Positions 17,565 through 26,800 of a stretch of 45,625 nt of DNA are shown in pieces. The number at the start of each line of letters is the position of its first letter. Within the stretch, counting starts at the first letter, position 1. The stretch lies in contig JAICUQ010000008.1 in the NCBI GenBank assembly GCA_025935755.1, forward strand, positions 1-45,625, in the 5' to 3' direction. This DNA is from Chthoniobacterales bacterium (GTDB lineage: Bacteria > Verrucomicrobiota > Verrucomicrobiia > Chthoniobacterales > UBA10450). Both the position numbers and the translations under genes were made by a program. The notes under the pieces are model-generated. The model was not told the DNA's origin, did not search any database, and saw only the letters and a list, made by a program, of their open reading frames with translations.

Positions 17565-17981
17565 ATGACCGCAATCTTGCATCTAGTCGAAGCAACTTAT
17601 GTGATGCAGATCTTTGTTTCCGCTTTTCTGGCGATTCTCTTTCTGCAATCGGGCATCGATAAAATCATCGATCGCCGCGGAAATTTTGAATGGCTAAAAG
17701 GACATTTCGCGAAGAGTCCTCTTGCTGGAACGGTTCCTTTTCTGCTGATCTGTCTCACGATTCTGGAGCTCGGCGCTGGCGCGCTAAGCGCGATCGGCTG
17801 CGTACTGGTAATTCTTTTCAAAGATCCGACGATCGCGTTCTACGGGGCCATTCTATCTGCGGCAGCAATCACCGCATTGTTTTTCGGGCAGCGGATCGCG
17901 AAGGAGTACCCCGGCGCGGCAGTGCTTGTTCCTTACTTTCTGCTCACCCTGGCCGCAATTTATCTGCTTGCGCAAGAATAG
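17565..17981 (+). CDS. DoxX-like small integral membrane protein
   Basis: A 138-residue protein with about four membrane helices: 12-28, 54-76, 80-103 and 115-135. The segment AFLAILFLQSGIDKIIDRRG near residues 20-39 is the pattern of the DoxX/DoxD family (hydrophobic helix ending in GxDK). Members have been linked to thiol and sulfur redox at the membrane, but most are uncharacterised. The gene lies between the terminator and the GSCFA gene with about 100 nt to the latter. That spacer contains GGCGATA/TATCGCC. No function can be assigned from the context. Confidence 0.7.
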   Translation: MTAILHLVEATYVMQIFVSAFLAILFLQSGIDKIIDRRGNFEWLKGHFAKSPLAGTVPFLLICLTILELGAGALSAIGCVLVILFKDPTIAFYGAILSAAAITALFFGQRIAKEYPGAAVLVPYFLLTLAAIYLLAQE

Positions 17982-18078
17982 ATGGCTTCTGCCCGACCGT
18001 GGTGTGGATTTCGCCAATGGGCGATAAAGTCGATATCGCCTCAACAATTCGAATTTTCAGTGGAGGAAAAGGCGTGCT

Positions 18079-19203
18079 GTGCTTAGCTCGCAAGCAAAGG
18101 CGAGATCCTGCCTCAGCGCTATGCATGTAACGAATCACGTGGTTTCCGAACCAGCTATTGATGAAGCGCCGGTCTCTATTCCCGATCGAAATGGCTTATC
18201 AGCACAGGCGCTCGCCGTGGCAACTGCCAGCGCGGCCATTAACAGTTACCGCCAGAACGCAGCTGCGACTTGGTACCAGGAGCACGCTGATCCCGATGAT
18301 CCGGATGGCAAATTTGCCTTTCAACGGCTGCGTCAGCCCTGGTTCATTCCTCAGCTTGTCCCAAAGTTCAAGCTTCGGCGGGAGGATAAATTCTACGCCA
18401 TCGGCTCCTGTTTCGCGCGAGGCATCGAGAACGCACTCGCAGGGCAGAATGTGGTGGTCGAGAGCGCTGCGCCGGAATTCGCCAGATTTCAACCAGCAAA
18501 ACGGCGGACATCAGGGCTCGGCTTCACTAATAAGTACAACACGTACTCGATGCTAAACGAATTGCGATGGGCGCTTGACCCAGAGGCGGAATTCCCGCGC
18601 GACTCGATTGTTCCACTCACAAAGACAAAGTGGTACGACCCACACACAAATCCGACGTTGAGCTTTGTCGATTTGGAAGAAACCCTTCAGCGGCGGGCTC
18701 TAACGCAAACGGTTACGAAGCGTATCAAAACCTGCCGCGCAGTCATTGTTACACTCGGGCTTGCAGAGGTATGGCGTGACGTGACGGCAGATGTTTTCGT
18801 AAACTGCACACCCATCCCGTCTCTGTTTAAAACTCAGCCTGATCGTTATCAGTTTCAGCTAAGTAGCTTCGCTTCAAACTGGGCTAATCTCGAAGAGATT
18901 CACGCGTTGCTCTCAACATTTGGGCATCCCGACGTGCACATCATCGTTACTGTTTCTCCGGTTCCTTTGATGAACACCTTTTCGACCATGGACATTGTTG
19001 TAGCCAATAGCTGGGCCAAAGCCCTGTTACGGGCAGTCGCCCAGGAGTGGGCTGCCGCGCATCAAAATGTCGATTACTTTCCAAGTTATGAAATCGTCCA
19101 AAACTCCAACCGTGAAGCGACGTGGGAGACCGATCTAAGGCATGTCACAGGCGCTGCAGTACAACAGATCATGGATCTTTTCGTAAGGGAATACATCGAC
19201 TAA
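18079..19203 (+). CDS. GSCFA-family protein
   Basis: A 374-residue protein carrying the name-giving motif G109-S-C-F-A113 in KFYAIGSCFARGIENAL. It continues with NKYNTYSMLNELRWAL, VIVTLGLAEVWRD (Gly/Glu loop) and VSPVPL, a pattern like SGNH/GDSL-type hydrolases, to which I believe GSCFA is related. In that scheme the Ser of GSCFA would be the nucleophile, which is inference. There is no signal peptide. The start is taken at GTG 18079 because GGAGG lies at 18062-18066; ATG 18121 is an alternative 14 codons in. The membrane protein gene follows with little or no gap, so the two may act on a common glycan or lipid substrate. Confidence 0.8.
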   Translation: MLSSQAKARSCLSAMHVTNHVVSEPAIDEAPVSIPDRNGLSAQALAVATASAAINSYRQNAAATWYQEHADPDDPDGKFAFQRLRQPWFIPQLVPKFKLRREDKFYAIGSCFARGIENALAGQNVVVESAAPEFARFQPAKRRTSGLGFTNKYNTYSMLNELRWALDPEAEFPRDSIVPLTKTKWYDPHTNPTLSFVDLEETLQRRALTQTVTKRIKTCRAVIVTLGLAEVWRDVTADVFVNCTPIPSLFKTQPDRYQFQLSSFASNWANLEEIHALLSTFGHPDVHIIVTVSPVPLMNTFSTMDIVVANSWAKALLRAVAQEWAAAHQNVDYFPSYEIVQNSNREATWETDLRHVTGAAVQQIMDLFVREYID

Positions 19204-19217
19204 CGCAATATGATGAA

Positions 19218-20702
19218 TTGCTCGCGCTCGCGTTAGTTGTCATCACCAAACAATTGGGCACGGCAACGCGTACCACTCTCCGAGCGGATCGCTCCATCAG
19301 ACTCGATGCGATTTGTCTCCTGCTTCTGATTGCTTATTTCCTGCATTTCGCTCTTCCGGCGCGACACGGAGGATTCCGTGAGGACGAGATGATGAACATC
19401 TGGACGTATTGGTATCTCGGAGCGTTTAAATCCATTCTGGGGTTCGTAAAGTTTTGGACACCATATTACCGCCCGGGAGGCGTGCTTTACTATCTCCCGT
19501 TATATCATTTTTTCGGGTTGAACCCTCTTCCGTACCGCGTCGTTCAAATCTGCCTCGTCGCTGCTTCAATCCCGATCGCGTACTACCTCGCCCAGCTTCT
19601 CGCCTCTTCGCGTGCCATCGCTTTCCTGACGGTCCTTGCTTTGTGTTACCACCCATACGTAGCCAATCTCATATTCGTTGGTGCGTTTATTTACGATGTG
19701 TTATGCGGCCTGTTCTATTTCGCTGCCTTGACCTACTACATCCATATCCGTGAGAAGACGGCCACTCTTCGTCCCTTGCAGCTTGTGTTATTCCTGGCGC
19801 TGTATGTTTGCGCCCTCAACAGCAAAGAAATGGCGGTTACGCTTCCGGCAATGGTCTTGATCTACGAGCTTCTTAAGTCACTTCCCCGGGCAAACTGGAA
19901 GTCATTCCTCTCGTGGAGCTGGCGCTGCGCAGGGCCTTCTTTGATTGCAGCCGGTATGACCGCAATTTATGTCTACAACAAAATCTATGGCACTGGCTCG
20001 GTCATACGATTTGATGCTTATCGGCCCAGCTATTCCTGGAATAATTTCCTGACATCCAACGCAAGGTTTGTTGGGGAATTATTCTATGCTCCCGAAAAAG
20101 TTTCTCCAACAGCCCTGTTACTCCTGTGGGCAGCTGTCTTCATTTACGCATTTTGGAGCCGGGATCGCATGCTTCAGCTCATGGCCTTCTGGGTAGTGAT
20201 AGTTCCTCTCCCGATCGCCTTTCTTATTCCGATTCGTGGCGGCGGATGTCTTTATATCCTGCTTTTCGGCTGGGCAATGATCTGTGCAAAAGCTGCATGT
20301 GATTTGATTGCGCTAGTACTGGATCGAAAGTCACCTAACCGGGCAATCAGAGTGGGTCTTGTGTCTGTGTTGGCATTGTCACTGGCAATCTTCACTCATT
20401 GGCAAAATCAGCGACTTGGGACTGCGGCGAATTTGCTCTCTGTCGGTCAGAAGGTAAGTCACGTCATAAGCGCATTCGATTCACTGAATGTGAAGCCGGC
20501 ACCGCACAGCACGGTGCTCCTCAAACCGGATCCACAACTGTTTCAAAACAAATGGCAACCGCTTTTCATCGCTTCATTGATTTGGAACGATCATTCCCTT
20601 GAGATCTGGATCGATAAGGTAAGTGAGATTGCGCCAGAGCAGCTCGGAAAGGCCGACTACGTCATCTCGCTTACTGAATTCAAAACGACGGTGATCCGCT
20701 AA
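19218..20702 (+). CDS. Polytopic membrane protein, GT-C/PMT-like
   Basis: About 494 residues with many hydrophobic segments and a soluble tail. After the first helix comes GGFREDEMMNIWTY, an acidic loop where GT-C enzymes such as PMT and ArnT keep catalytic Asp/Glu. A second loop has WTPYYRPGGVLYYLPLYHFF. These features support a glycosyltransferase that uses a lipid-linked sugar, probably acting outside the cytoplasmic membrane. The start is uncertain: no ATG exists in frame near the expected N-terminus. TTG 19218, 14 nt after the GSCFA stop, was chosen; TTG 19254 or GTG 19122 (inside the GSCFA gene) are possible. The last 80 residues (KPAPHSTVLLKPDPQLFQNKW) look soluble. Confidence 0.65.
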   Translation: MLALALVVITKQLGTATRTTLRADRSIRLDAICLLLLIAYFLHFALPARHGGFREDEMMNIWTYWYLGAFKSILGFVKFWTPYYRPGGVLYYLPLYHFFGLNPLPYRVVQICLVAASIPIAYYLAQLLASSRAIAFLTVLALCYHPYVANLIFVGAFIYDVLCGLFYFAALTYYIHIREKTATLRPLQLVLFLALYVCALNSKEMAVTLPAMVLIYELLKSLPRANWKSFLSWSWRCAGPSLIAAGMTAIYVYNKIYGTGSVIRFDAYRPSYSWNNFLTSNARFVGELFYAPEKVSPTALLLLWAAVFIYAFWSRDRMLQLMAFWVVIVPLPIAFLIPIRGGGCLYILLFGWAMICAKAACDLIALVLDRKSPNRAIRVGLVSVLALSLAIFTHWQNQRLGTAANLLSVGQKVSHVISAFDSLNVKPAPHSTVLLKPDPQLFQNKWQPLFIASLIWNDHSLEIWIDKVSEIAPEQLGKADYVISLTEFKTTVIR

Positions 20703-20856
20703 GCAAACAGCCACAAGGACTACCAAGGTTGCCACTGGTGAGTTGCACCAGACTGGAGCCACTGTGTGTGACTGTCAGCTGTTGAAAACCAATGCGATGC
20801 AGCTGGAGAAAAGGGTCATTTGTGCTTAACTAACAGGTTCGACATATCTCGCCAGA

Positions 20857-23844
20857 ATGCCTGCGCAGACAATCAAAATCAGCGGTGCTCGCCAGCACAA
20901 TCTCAAGAATCTCCACGTCGAGATTCCAAGGGAGAAGCTGGTGGTCATCACCGGTTTAAGCGGCTCGGGGAAATCCTCGCTCGCTTTCGACACGCTCTAT
21001 GCGGAAGGGCAACGTCGTTATGTCGAAAGCCTCTCCGCGTATGCGCGGCAGTTCCTCGACAAAATGGAAAAGCCGGACGTCGATTTCATCGAAGGCTTGT
21101 CGCCTGCAATCGCTATCGAACAACGCAGCGCCGGAGCCAACCCGCGATCAACGATCGCAACGACCACGGAAATCTACGATTATTTGCGGGTCCTTTATTC
21201 CGCAGTCGGTCAACCCCACGATCCTGTTACCGGACGCCCACTTACCCGCCAAACTCCTCAGCAGATCGTGGATCGGGTTTTAGCGTACGAACCGGGAAGT
21301 AAGATCGTTGTACTCGCGCCGTTGATTGAGAATCAGGCCGGTGAGTTCCGGGATGTCCTCGAAAAGCTCAAGCGCGAAGGATTCGTTCGCGCGCGCATCG
21401 ACGGCGAGATGATTGAATTGGATCGCACTGAGCCGATCCGTTTGAAGAAAGGCGAACGGCATACGATTGAAGCGGTAGTCGATCGGCTGATCGTTCGTGA
21501 TGGAATTCGGGTGCGACTGACAGACTCAATCGAAACGGCTCTCAAATGGGGCAGCAACCGCGTCGTTGTTTTGCGGCAGCAAGCTGGTGATGGAGTCATG
21601 GAGAAATCGACTAATGAGAAAGCCAATGCTCCAATACTCCAATACCCTATTACTCCAGCAGGCGAGTGGGAAGAATGCCGCTACTCGACCGATTACGGCA
21701 ACGCCGAAACCGGGTTCAACCTGGGTGAGCTGACGCCGAGACATTTCTCTTTTAACAGCCATCTCGGCGCTTGCCCGGCTTGCCACGGTCTCGGGACGCA
21801 ATTGGTGGTTGATCCGGAGCTGATGATCTCCGACCAAACCAAAACGCTGGCCGAAGGAGCGATCACACCCTGGCGTCGCGGCACAAAACGGATGCGAGCC
21901 TACTATCGGCATCTGCAGGATGCGCTGGTCAAACACTTCCGAGTGAATGAAAACGTGCCCTTCAGTGAATTGCCTGACTCATTCAAAACCGCGGTTTACT
22001 TCGGCACAAATGGCGATCCGATTGAAATAGATTTTGGCGGCAACTCCGATAAATCGCGACCAGGCGGCGAAAAGAAAGTCACCAAACCATTCGAAGGCCT
22101 CGTGCCACAAATGCAGCGCTTGTACGAACAGACCGAGAGCGAGTTCACACGGAATCGGATTCGAGTATTCATGGCGCGCGAGACATGCAACATCTGCGAT
22201 GGCGCAAGACTCAAACCGGAAATTCTCGCCGTGACGATCAAGGCTGGACCGGCGGTCAGTGACGTTACATCGGGCACGGAGGATCACGAACTGAACATTG
22301 ATCAATTCAGCCAGCAAACCGTAGAAGACGCGCTGCAATTCATTGGCGGTCTCGCGCTCACCGAGCAGCAGCAGACCATCGTAACAGAAGTCGTCCGCGA
22401 GATTCAATCGCGCCTGCAATTTCTCGCCGAAGTCGGACTTGGATATCTCACATTGAATCGCGAGAGCGGGACGCTTTCCGGCGGCGAAGCACAGCGGATA
22501 CGACTCGCGACACAGATCGGCTCGGGGCTGGCTGGTGTCCTGTACATTCTCGACGAACCGAGCATCGGTCTGCATCAACGCGACAACTCGCGATTACTGG
22601 GAACCCTGCGAAGACTGCGCGATCTCGGCAATTCGGTCATTGTGGTCGAGCATGATGAAGAAACAATTCGAGCCGCCGACCACATTCTTGATCTTGGTCC
22701 CGGCGCAGGGCCGCGCGGCGGCGAGATCGTCGCCCAGGGAAGTCTGAATGACATTGAACGTGCGAAAAATTCTTTGACTGGCGATTATCTTTCCGGCCGA
22801 GTTCACATCGCAGTTCCAAAACAACGGACTCAGCCGCGGCCGGAGGCCTGGCTTACTGTCATAGGCGCGAGTGAAAACAATCTGAAAAATATTGATGTCT
22901 CATTTCCTCTCGGTTGCCTAACGTGTGTAACTGGTGTTTCCGGCAGCGGCAAATCGACCCTGGTGGACGACATTTTGCGCCGCGCGCTTTTCCGGCATTT
23001 CTATAATTCAAAGGACAGACCAGGCGCTCACAAGGCAATTCACGGACTGGAACAAATCGATAAAGTGGTAGTCATCGACCAAAGCCCCATCGGGCGGACG
23101 CCGCGGTCGAATCCAGTCACATACACCGGCGCGTTCACCCCTATACGCGAACTGTTTGCGCAACTCCCCGCTGCGCGCGTTCGCGGTTACGATGCGGGTC
23201 GATTCAGTTTCAACGTTAAGGGCGGGCGTTGCGAAAATTGCGAAGGCGGAGGATTGATCAAAATCGAAATGCACTTTCTCCCCGACGTTTACGTCGAGTG
23301 CGAAGTTTGCCGGGGCCAACGCTACAATCGCGAGACGCTCGAGATCACTTACAAAGGCAAGAACATTGCCGATGTACTCGACCTGACCGTGGACGAAGGT
23401 GCGCGCTTTTTTCGCAATGTGCCGACCATCGCAGAAAAGCTTAATTCAATGCTCGACGTTGGATTGGGCTACTTACGACTGGGCCAGGCCGGAACGACGC
23501 TTTCCGGCGGGGAGGCGCAGCGCGTGAAACTGGCTACTGAGCTTGCCAAAAAGGCGACCGGCCGCACTGTTTACATCCTCGATGAACCAACGACCGGATT
23601 GCATTTCGCAGACATCGAAAAATTGCTGGAGGTGTTGATGAAACTCCGTAATGCGGGCAACACCATCGTCGTGATTGAACACAATCTCGAGATGATCAAG
23701 TGCGCCGATTGGATCATCGATTTGGGTCCTGAAGGCGGTGATCAGGGCGGAAAAGTGGTCGGATCGGGTTCACCTGAAAAAATGGCCAACATTCCGGGCA
23801 GCCATACTGGGCAATACCTGCGGGCAATTTTGGAAAACAAATGA
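20857..23844 (+). CDS. uvrA: Excinuclease ABC subunit A
   Basis: DNA-damage recognition ATPase of nucleotide excision repair, working with UvrB and UvrC. The 995 residues contain two ABC ATPase modules: Walker [10 protein letters not shown] at 33-41 and GVSGSGKST near 695, with LSGGEAQR signatures in both halves and ILDEPS/ILDEPT Walker B motifs. The C-terminal zinc module is intact ([10 protein letters not shown] ... [11 protein letters not shown]). The N-terminal zinc module is not: the second Cys pair (C306, C309 in [10 protein letters not shown]) is present, but the first CxxC is replaced by YGNAETGF. Just before it, residues 248-269 look like an inserted linker encoded by an 8-nt-periodic repeat. 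The extra length over E. coli UvrA (940) is partly due to this. The stop overlaps the next start (ATGA). Confidence 0.96.
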   Translation: MPAQTIKISGARQHNLKNLHVEIPREKLVVITGLSGSGKSSLAFDTLYAEGQRRYVESLSAYARQFLDKMEKPDVDFIEGLSPAIAIEQRSAGANPRSTIATTTEIYDYLRVLYSAVGQPHDPVTGRPLTRQTPQQIVDRVLAYEPGSKIVVLAPLIENQAGEFRDVLEKLKREGFVRARIDGEMIELDRTEPIRLKKGERHTIEAVVDRLIVRDGIRVRLTDSIETALKWGSNRVVVLRQQAGDGVMEKSTNEKANAPILQYPITPAGEWEECRYSTDYGNAETGFNLGELTPRHFSFNSHLGACPACHGLGTQLVVDPELMISDQTKTLAEGAITPWRRGTKRMRAYYRHLQDALVKHFRVNENVPFSELPDSFKTAVYFGTNGDPIEIDFGGNSDKSRPGGEKKVTKPFEGLVPQMQRLYEQTESEFTRNRIRVFMARETCNICDGARLKPEILAVTIKAGPAVSDVTSGTEDHELNIDQFSQQTVEDALQFIGGLALTEQQQTIVTEVVREIQSRLQFLAEVGLGYLTLNRESGTLSGGEAQRIRLATQIGSGLAGVLYILDEPSIGLHQRDNSRLLGTLRRLRDLGNSVIVVEHDEETIRAADHILDLGPGAGPRGGEIVAQGSLNDIERAKNSLTGDYLSGRVHIAVPKQRTQPRPEAWLTVIGASENNLKNIDVSFPLGCLTCVTGVSGSGKSTLVDDILRRALFRHFYNSKDRPGAHKAIHGLEQIDKVVVIDQSPIGRTPRSNPVTYTGAFTPIRELFAQLPAARVRGYDAGRFSFNVKGGRCENCEGGGLIKIEMHFLPDVYVECEVCRGQRYNRETLEITYKGKNIADVLDLTVDEGARFFRNVPTIAEKLNSMLDVGLGYLRLGQAGTTLSGGEAQRVKLATELAKKATGRTVYILDEPTTGLHFADIEKLLEVLMKLRNAGNTIVVIEHNLEMIKCADWIIDLGPEGGDQGGKVVGSGSPEKMANIPGSHTGQYLRAILENK
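21598..21663. repeat. 8-nt-periodic repeat inside uvrA (TGGAGTAT family)
   Basis: Read on the minus strand, the core falls into eights: TGGAGTAA, TAGGGTAT, TGGAGTAT, TGGAGCAT. On the plus strand it encodes part of [20 protein letters not shown] (about residues 250-269), a stretch I cannot align with typical UvrA. It has the character of intergenic repeat DNA but keeps the frame open. It sits between the ATPase part and the damaged zinc finger of UvrA. Confidence 0.55.
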
Positions 23845-26294
23845 AATCGATTGGACGCCTGGCATTGATATGTCTGACGGCGGTTGTTAGCCCGGTCGCT
23901 CACGCGGGCATCTCCGCGGATGTGGCTGAAGCCAGCACACCGGTTTCAGAAGGAGTGCCGGAGGTGGCTGTCGTTCGGTTGCAGTCGTTGTTAAACAAAA
24001 ATCTGCCAGAAACAGAATGGCGTGCAGTCGCCGAAAAACTTGCGGAGGCGCAGGTCGCCGCAAAACAGCCAGAGGCCACCTTGGTTCTTTTGAGTGATGC
24101 GCGGTTACGCGACTTGCCATGGGCGAAATTCTGGCGCGCCCAAGCCCTCGCCAGTTTGGGTCGGTGGAGCGATGCGCTGCCACTTTACGAAGCATTAAGC
24201 AGCGAGACTTCCCCCTTTCAAAAAGCCGCTGTTTTCGGAGCGGGCGATGGTTTGCGCGCATTGGGAAAACGCCCGGAAGCTTTGCAAAAATTCATTCTGC
24301 TCGCGCACGACAAGGAATGGGGCACCCGAGCGCAATTGCGGGCAGCTGAACTGCACATTGATTTGAACAACGCTGGCGAGGCACGCCGTCTATTGGAGCA
24401 GTTGCAACCACTCTCCGTTGCAGAACGGCGCGAACGCCGTGTGTTGCGTGGCCGGCTTGAACTGATTTCGCATCGGCCTGAACGAGCGATCGGGATGTTT
24501 GACGCGATTCTGAAAAGGCCAGAGGGGACGCCTCATCCAGTTCTCCTTGCAGCGCTCTTCGGCATCGCCGAAGCGCATTTACAACTGAAGACGCCTGAAA
24601 CCGGAGACGACGTACTCGAGCGTTTCATCGATCGTAACTACGCCGACCCCGATCTGCCGCTGATATTCGCAAAGCTCGATGAGCTCTACCGCGACGAACA
24701 CAAACCATCCCGCAATGAACTGGAGAAATGGGTGCGCAGGCCAGAACAGCCCCGGCGAACATTTGCGCGTTGGTATCTGGCGCGACTGGAGATTCGAGCG
24801 GGACGCAGAGAACGGGCACGCCAACTGTTTGAAGATCTGCGTAGCACCGAGATCAAATCGCCAGCCATCGCGCCTGCTCTATTCGAGTTCGCCAAATTTG
24901 AAATCGATGATGGTCGCTTTGATGAAGCGATAGCGATCCTGGACGATGCGCGCATGCTGCGGCCCGAGCCAGCCTTATTGACGCAGATCGATTTCTTATC
25001 CGCGCAGGCGGAGTACCTGGCGAGGCGTTTCGATTCCGCAACAGCTGCGTTTGAACAAATCGCGCAGCGCGATTCGCGTTCGGCGAGGGCCGCTCTCTTC
25101 AATGCATCCAGTGGCTGGTTACAGGTAGGTAATCACGCGCGCTTCATTGCCGATTACGACCAACTGGAAAAACAGGGAGGCGACGAACAATCGCGTGCGG
25201 ATCTACGGTTAGAGGAAGGCTTAATGCAGGCTGCCAAAGGCGACAAAAAAGCCGCGGGATCGTTACAGCGCTTCATTCACGATTTTCCGGCAAACAGACG
25301 AGTATCGGAAGCCTGGGTTGGCCTGGCCGAGTTGGCGTTTCATTCCTCACCGCCGCGCCTCGATGAAGCGCGGAAAGATCTGGATCATGCAGCCGGCTCG
25401 CGACCAACTGCCGCTGCTGCCGAACGCGCCGATTATCTCCGTATCTGGGTGGAAGAAGCAGCCGGCGGAAACGAGTCGAAAGTAATCGAGCTCGCAAAAC
25501 GATTTCTCGAGCAGCACAGTCAGTCCCAATTTGCTCGCGAAGTTCGAATGAAATTGGCGGAGCTTTATTTCCGCAGCCAGGATTTCGCCAATGCCCAGAC
25601 ACAATTTGAAACAATCGCGCAACAGAATCCCAATGATCCGGTCGCGGAAAAAGCTCTCTTTTTCGCGGCCGAATCCGCCATGTCGAGCATGAGCGAGCAT
25701 ACGCTGGATCGTGCGCTCGTCTTATTCGATCAGGTCGTGCAGAAGAACGGCGCAATGCGATGGCCCGCGCGTAACGAACAGGCGGTGATCGAGCGCAAAC
25801 TGGGAAAACCTAAAGACGCTCTCGCGTTGTATGATGAGGTGTTGAAGAGTGACGCCGCTGTATCGGAAAAGCGTGAGGCGCTTTGTGGCAAAGGCGACAT
25901 TTTCTTCGAGGCCGGCGCAACGGACCCCAGCAGTTATCAACGTGCGATTGAAGCCTACGACCAACTCGCCGCCGATAAGGATGCGTCGATCCATTGGCGC
26001 AACCAGGCGCTGTTTAAAAAGGGATTATGCCTCGAGAAAAAAGGCGATCGAGCCGGGGCGCTGGCGACCTTTTATAAGATCCTCGAGGATGAGGCGCGAC
26101 CCGGTGAGCGCCGGGAGTTGTTCTGGTATTACAAGGCCGGATTCAATGCAGCGCGATTGTTGGAGGAAGATTCCAAATGGGAATCTGCTGTCTCGATTTA
26201 TGACAAGCTGGTTGCAGCAGGAGGCAGTCGCACCGAAGAAGCAAAAGCGCGTCTGAACAACATTCGCCTTGAACATTTTCTGTGGACCGACTGA
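23841..26294 (+). CDS. Large exported tetratricopeptide-repeat protein
   Basis: An 817-residue protein beginning with a signal peptide ([22 protein letters not shown], likely cleavage after AHA). The rest is almost entirely helical with TPR-like pairs, for example FWRAQALASLGRWSDALPLYEAL, PEALQKFILLAHDKEW, RFDSATAAFEQIAQRDSRSARA and FANAQTQFETIAQQNPNDPVAEKALF. Such proteins are scaffolds for complexes in the periplasm or outer membrane; a link to envelope assembly or peptidoglycan is possible but not shown. The ATG overlaps the uvrA stop by 4 nt, so the genes are probably co-translated, although no functional link with excision repair is evident. There is no catalytic motif. Confidence 0.85.
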   Translation: MKSIGRLALICLTAVVSPVAHAGISADVAEASTPVSEGVPEVAVVRLQSLLNKNLPETEWRAVAEKLAEAQVAAKQPEATLVLLSDARLRDLPWAKFWRAQALASLGRWSDALPLYEALSSETSPFQKAAVFGAGDGLRALGKRPEALQKFILLAHDKEWGTRAQLRAAELHIDLNNAGEARRLLEQLQPLSVAERRERRVLRGRLELISHRPERAIGMFDAILKRPEGTPHPVLLAALFGIAEAHLQLKTPETGDDVLERFIDRNYADPDLPLIFAKLDELYRDEHKPSRNELEKWVRRPEQPRRTFARWYLARLEIRAGRRERARQLFEDLRSTEIKSPAIAPALFEFAKFEIDDGRFDEAIAILDDARMLRPEPALLTQIDFLSAQAEYLARRFDSATAAFEQIAQRDSRSARAALFNASSGWLQVGNHARFIADYDQLEKQGGDEQSRADLRLEEGLMQAAKGDKKAAGSLQRFIHDFPANRRVSEAWVGLAELAFHSSPPRLDEARKDLDHAAGSRPTAAAAERADYLRIWVEEAAGGNESKVIELAKRFLEQHSQSQFAREVRMKLAELYFRSQDFANAQTQFETIAQQNPNDPVAEKALFFAAESAMSSMSEHTLDRALVLFDQVVQKNGAMRWPARNEQAVIERKLGKPKDALALYDEVLKSDAAVSEKREALCGKGDIFFEAGATDPSSYQRAIEAYDQLAADKDASIHWRNQALFKKGLCLEKKGDRAGALATFYKILEDEARPGERRELFWYYKAGFNAARLLEEDSKWESAVSIYDKLVAAGGSRTEEAKARLNNIRLEHFLWTD

Positions 26295-26393
26295 AACATT
26301 CTCCTCGCGGTGGTAAAAGTGGGCTGTCCCAAAAACAGGAAGTGGGCTTGCGAATGAGCTTGCTTAAGTTCGCCGTCGGTTCAAAGTCTGGCC

Positions 26394-26663
26394 ATGGGAA
26401 AAACCAGACTGAGTCGCGGGTGCGGCTGGTCGGTCCGATTTGCAATCGGGATTCTCGCCTGCGCGTTCTGTTTCTCGGCATTCGCTGATCCGGGTAAGAA
26501 CGTGGTAGCGCTGCCTTCGCAGCCACAGCCTGTCACCACTACAAAGAAAGTTTGTTATGTGGTGTCGGGCGGCTCGCGCATTCCGCAGCGATGCGATCGT
26601 CTCTCTGCAATTCCGACCACTGCTACCCAGATGGATATATACGGTCGTCGTCCGGGCAGATAA
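26394..26663 (+). CDS. Small secreted protein of unknown function
   Basis: An 89-residue product with a signal peptide: basic start, hydrophobic RFAIGILACAFCFSAFA, then a likely cleavage before DPGK (near residue 32). The mature part of about 57 residues has two cysteines in KVCYVVSGGSRIPQRCDR that could form a disulfide, and ends in DIYGRRPGR. The gene lies 99 nt after the TPR gene on the same strand. No family is recognised. The coding call rests on the clean leader and even composition, so it is moderate. The 137 nt up to the next gene hold only a short GTGCTGGCCAGCAC palindrome. Confidence 0.6.
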   Translation: MGKTRLSRGCGWSVRFAIGILACAFCFSAFADPGKNVVALPSQPQPVTTTKKVCYVVSGGSRIPQRCDRLSAIPTTATQMDIYGRRPGR

Positions 26664-26800
26664 TAGCCAAGCCCGGCGATGCTCGTGGGTGATTGCGTGC
26701 TGGCCAGCACGGTAGCACGAACGGGAGATTTTATTTTTCCCTGCAAGCAGCCGATTGACGCTGATTCACCGCGAAACCGAAACGAACTGCGCGAAAATGT

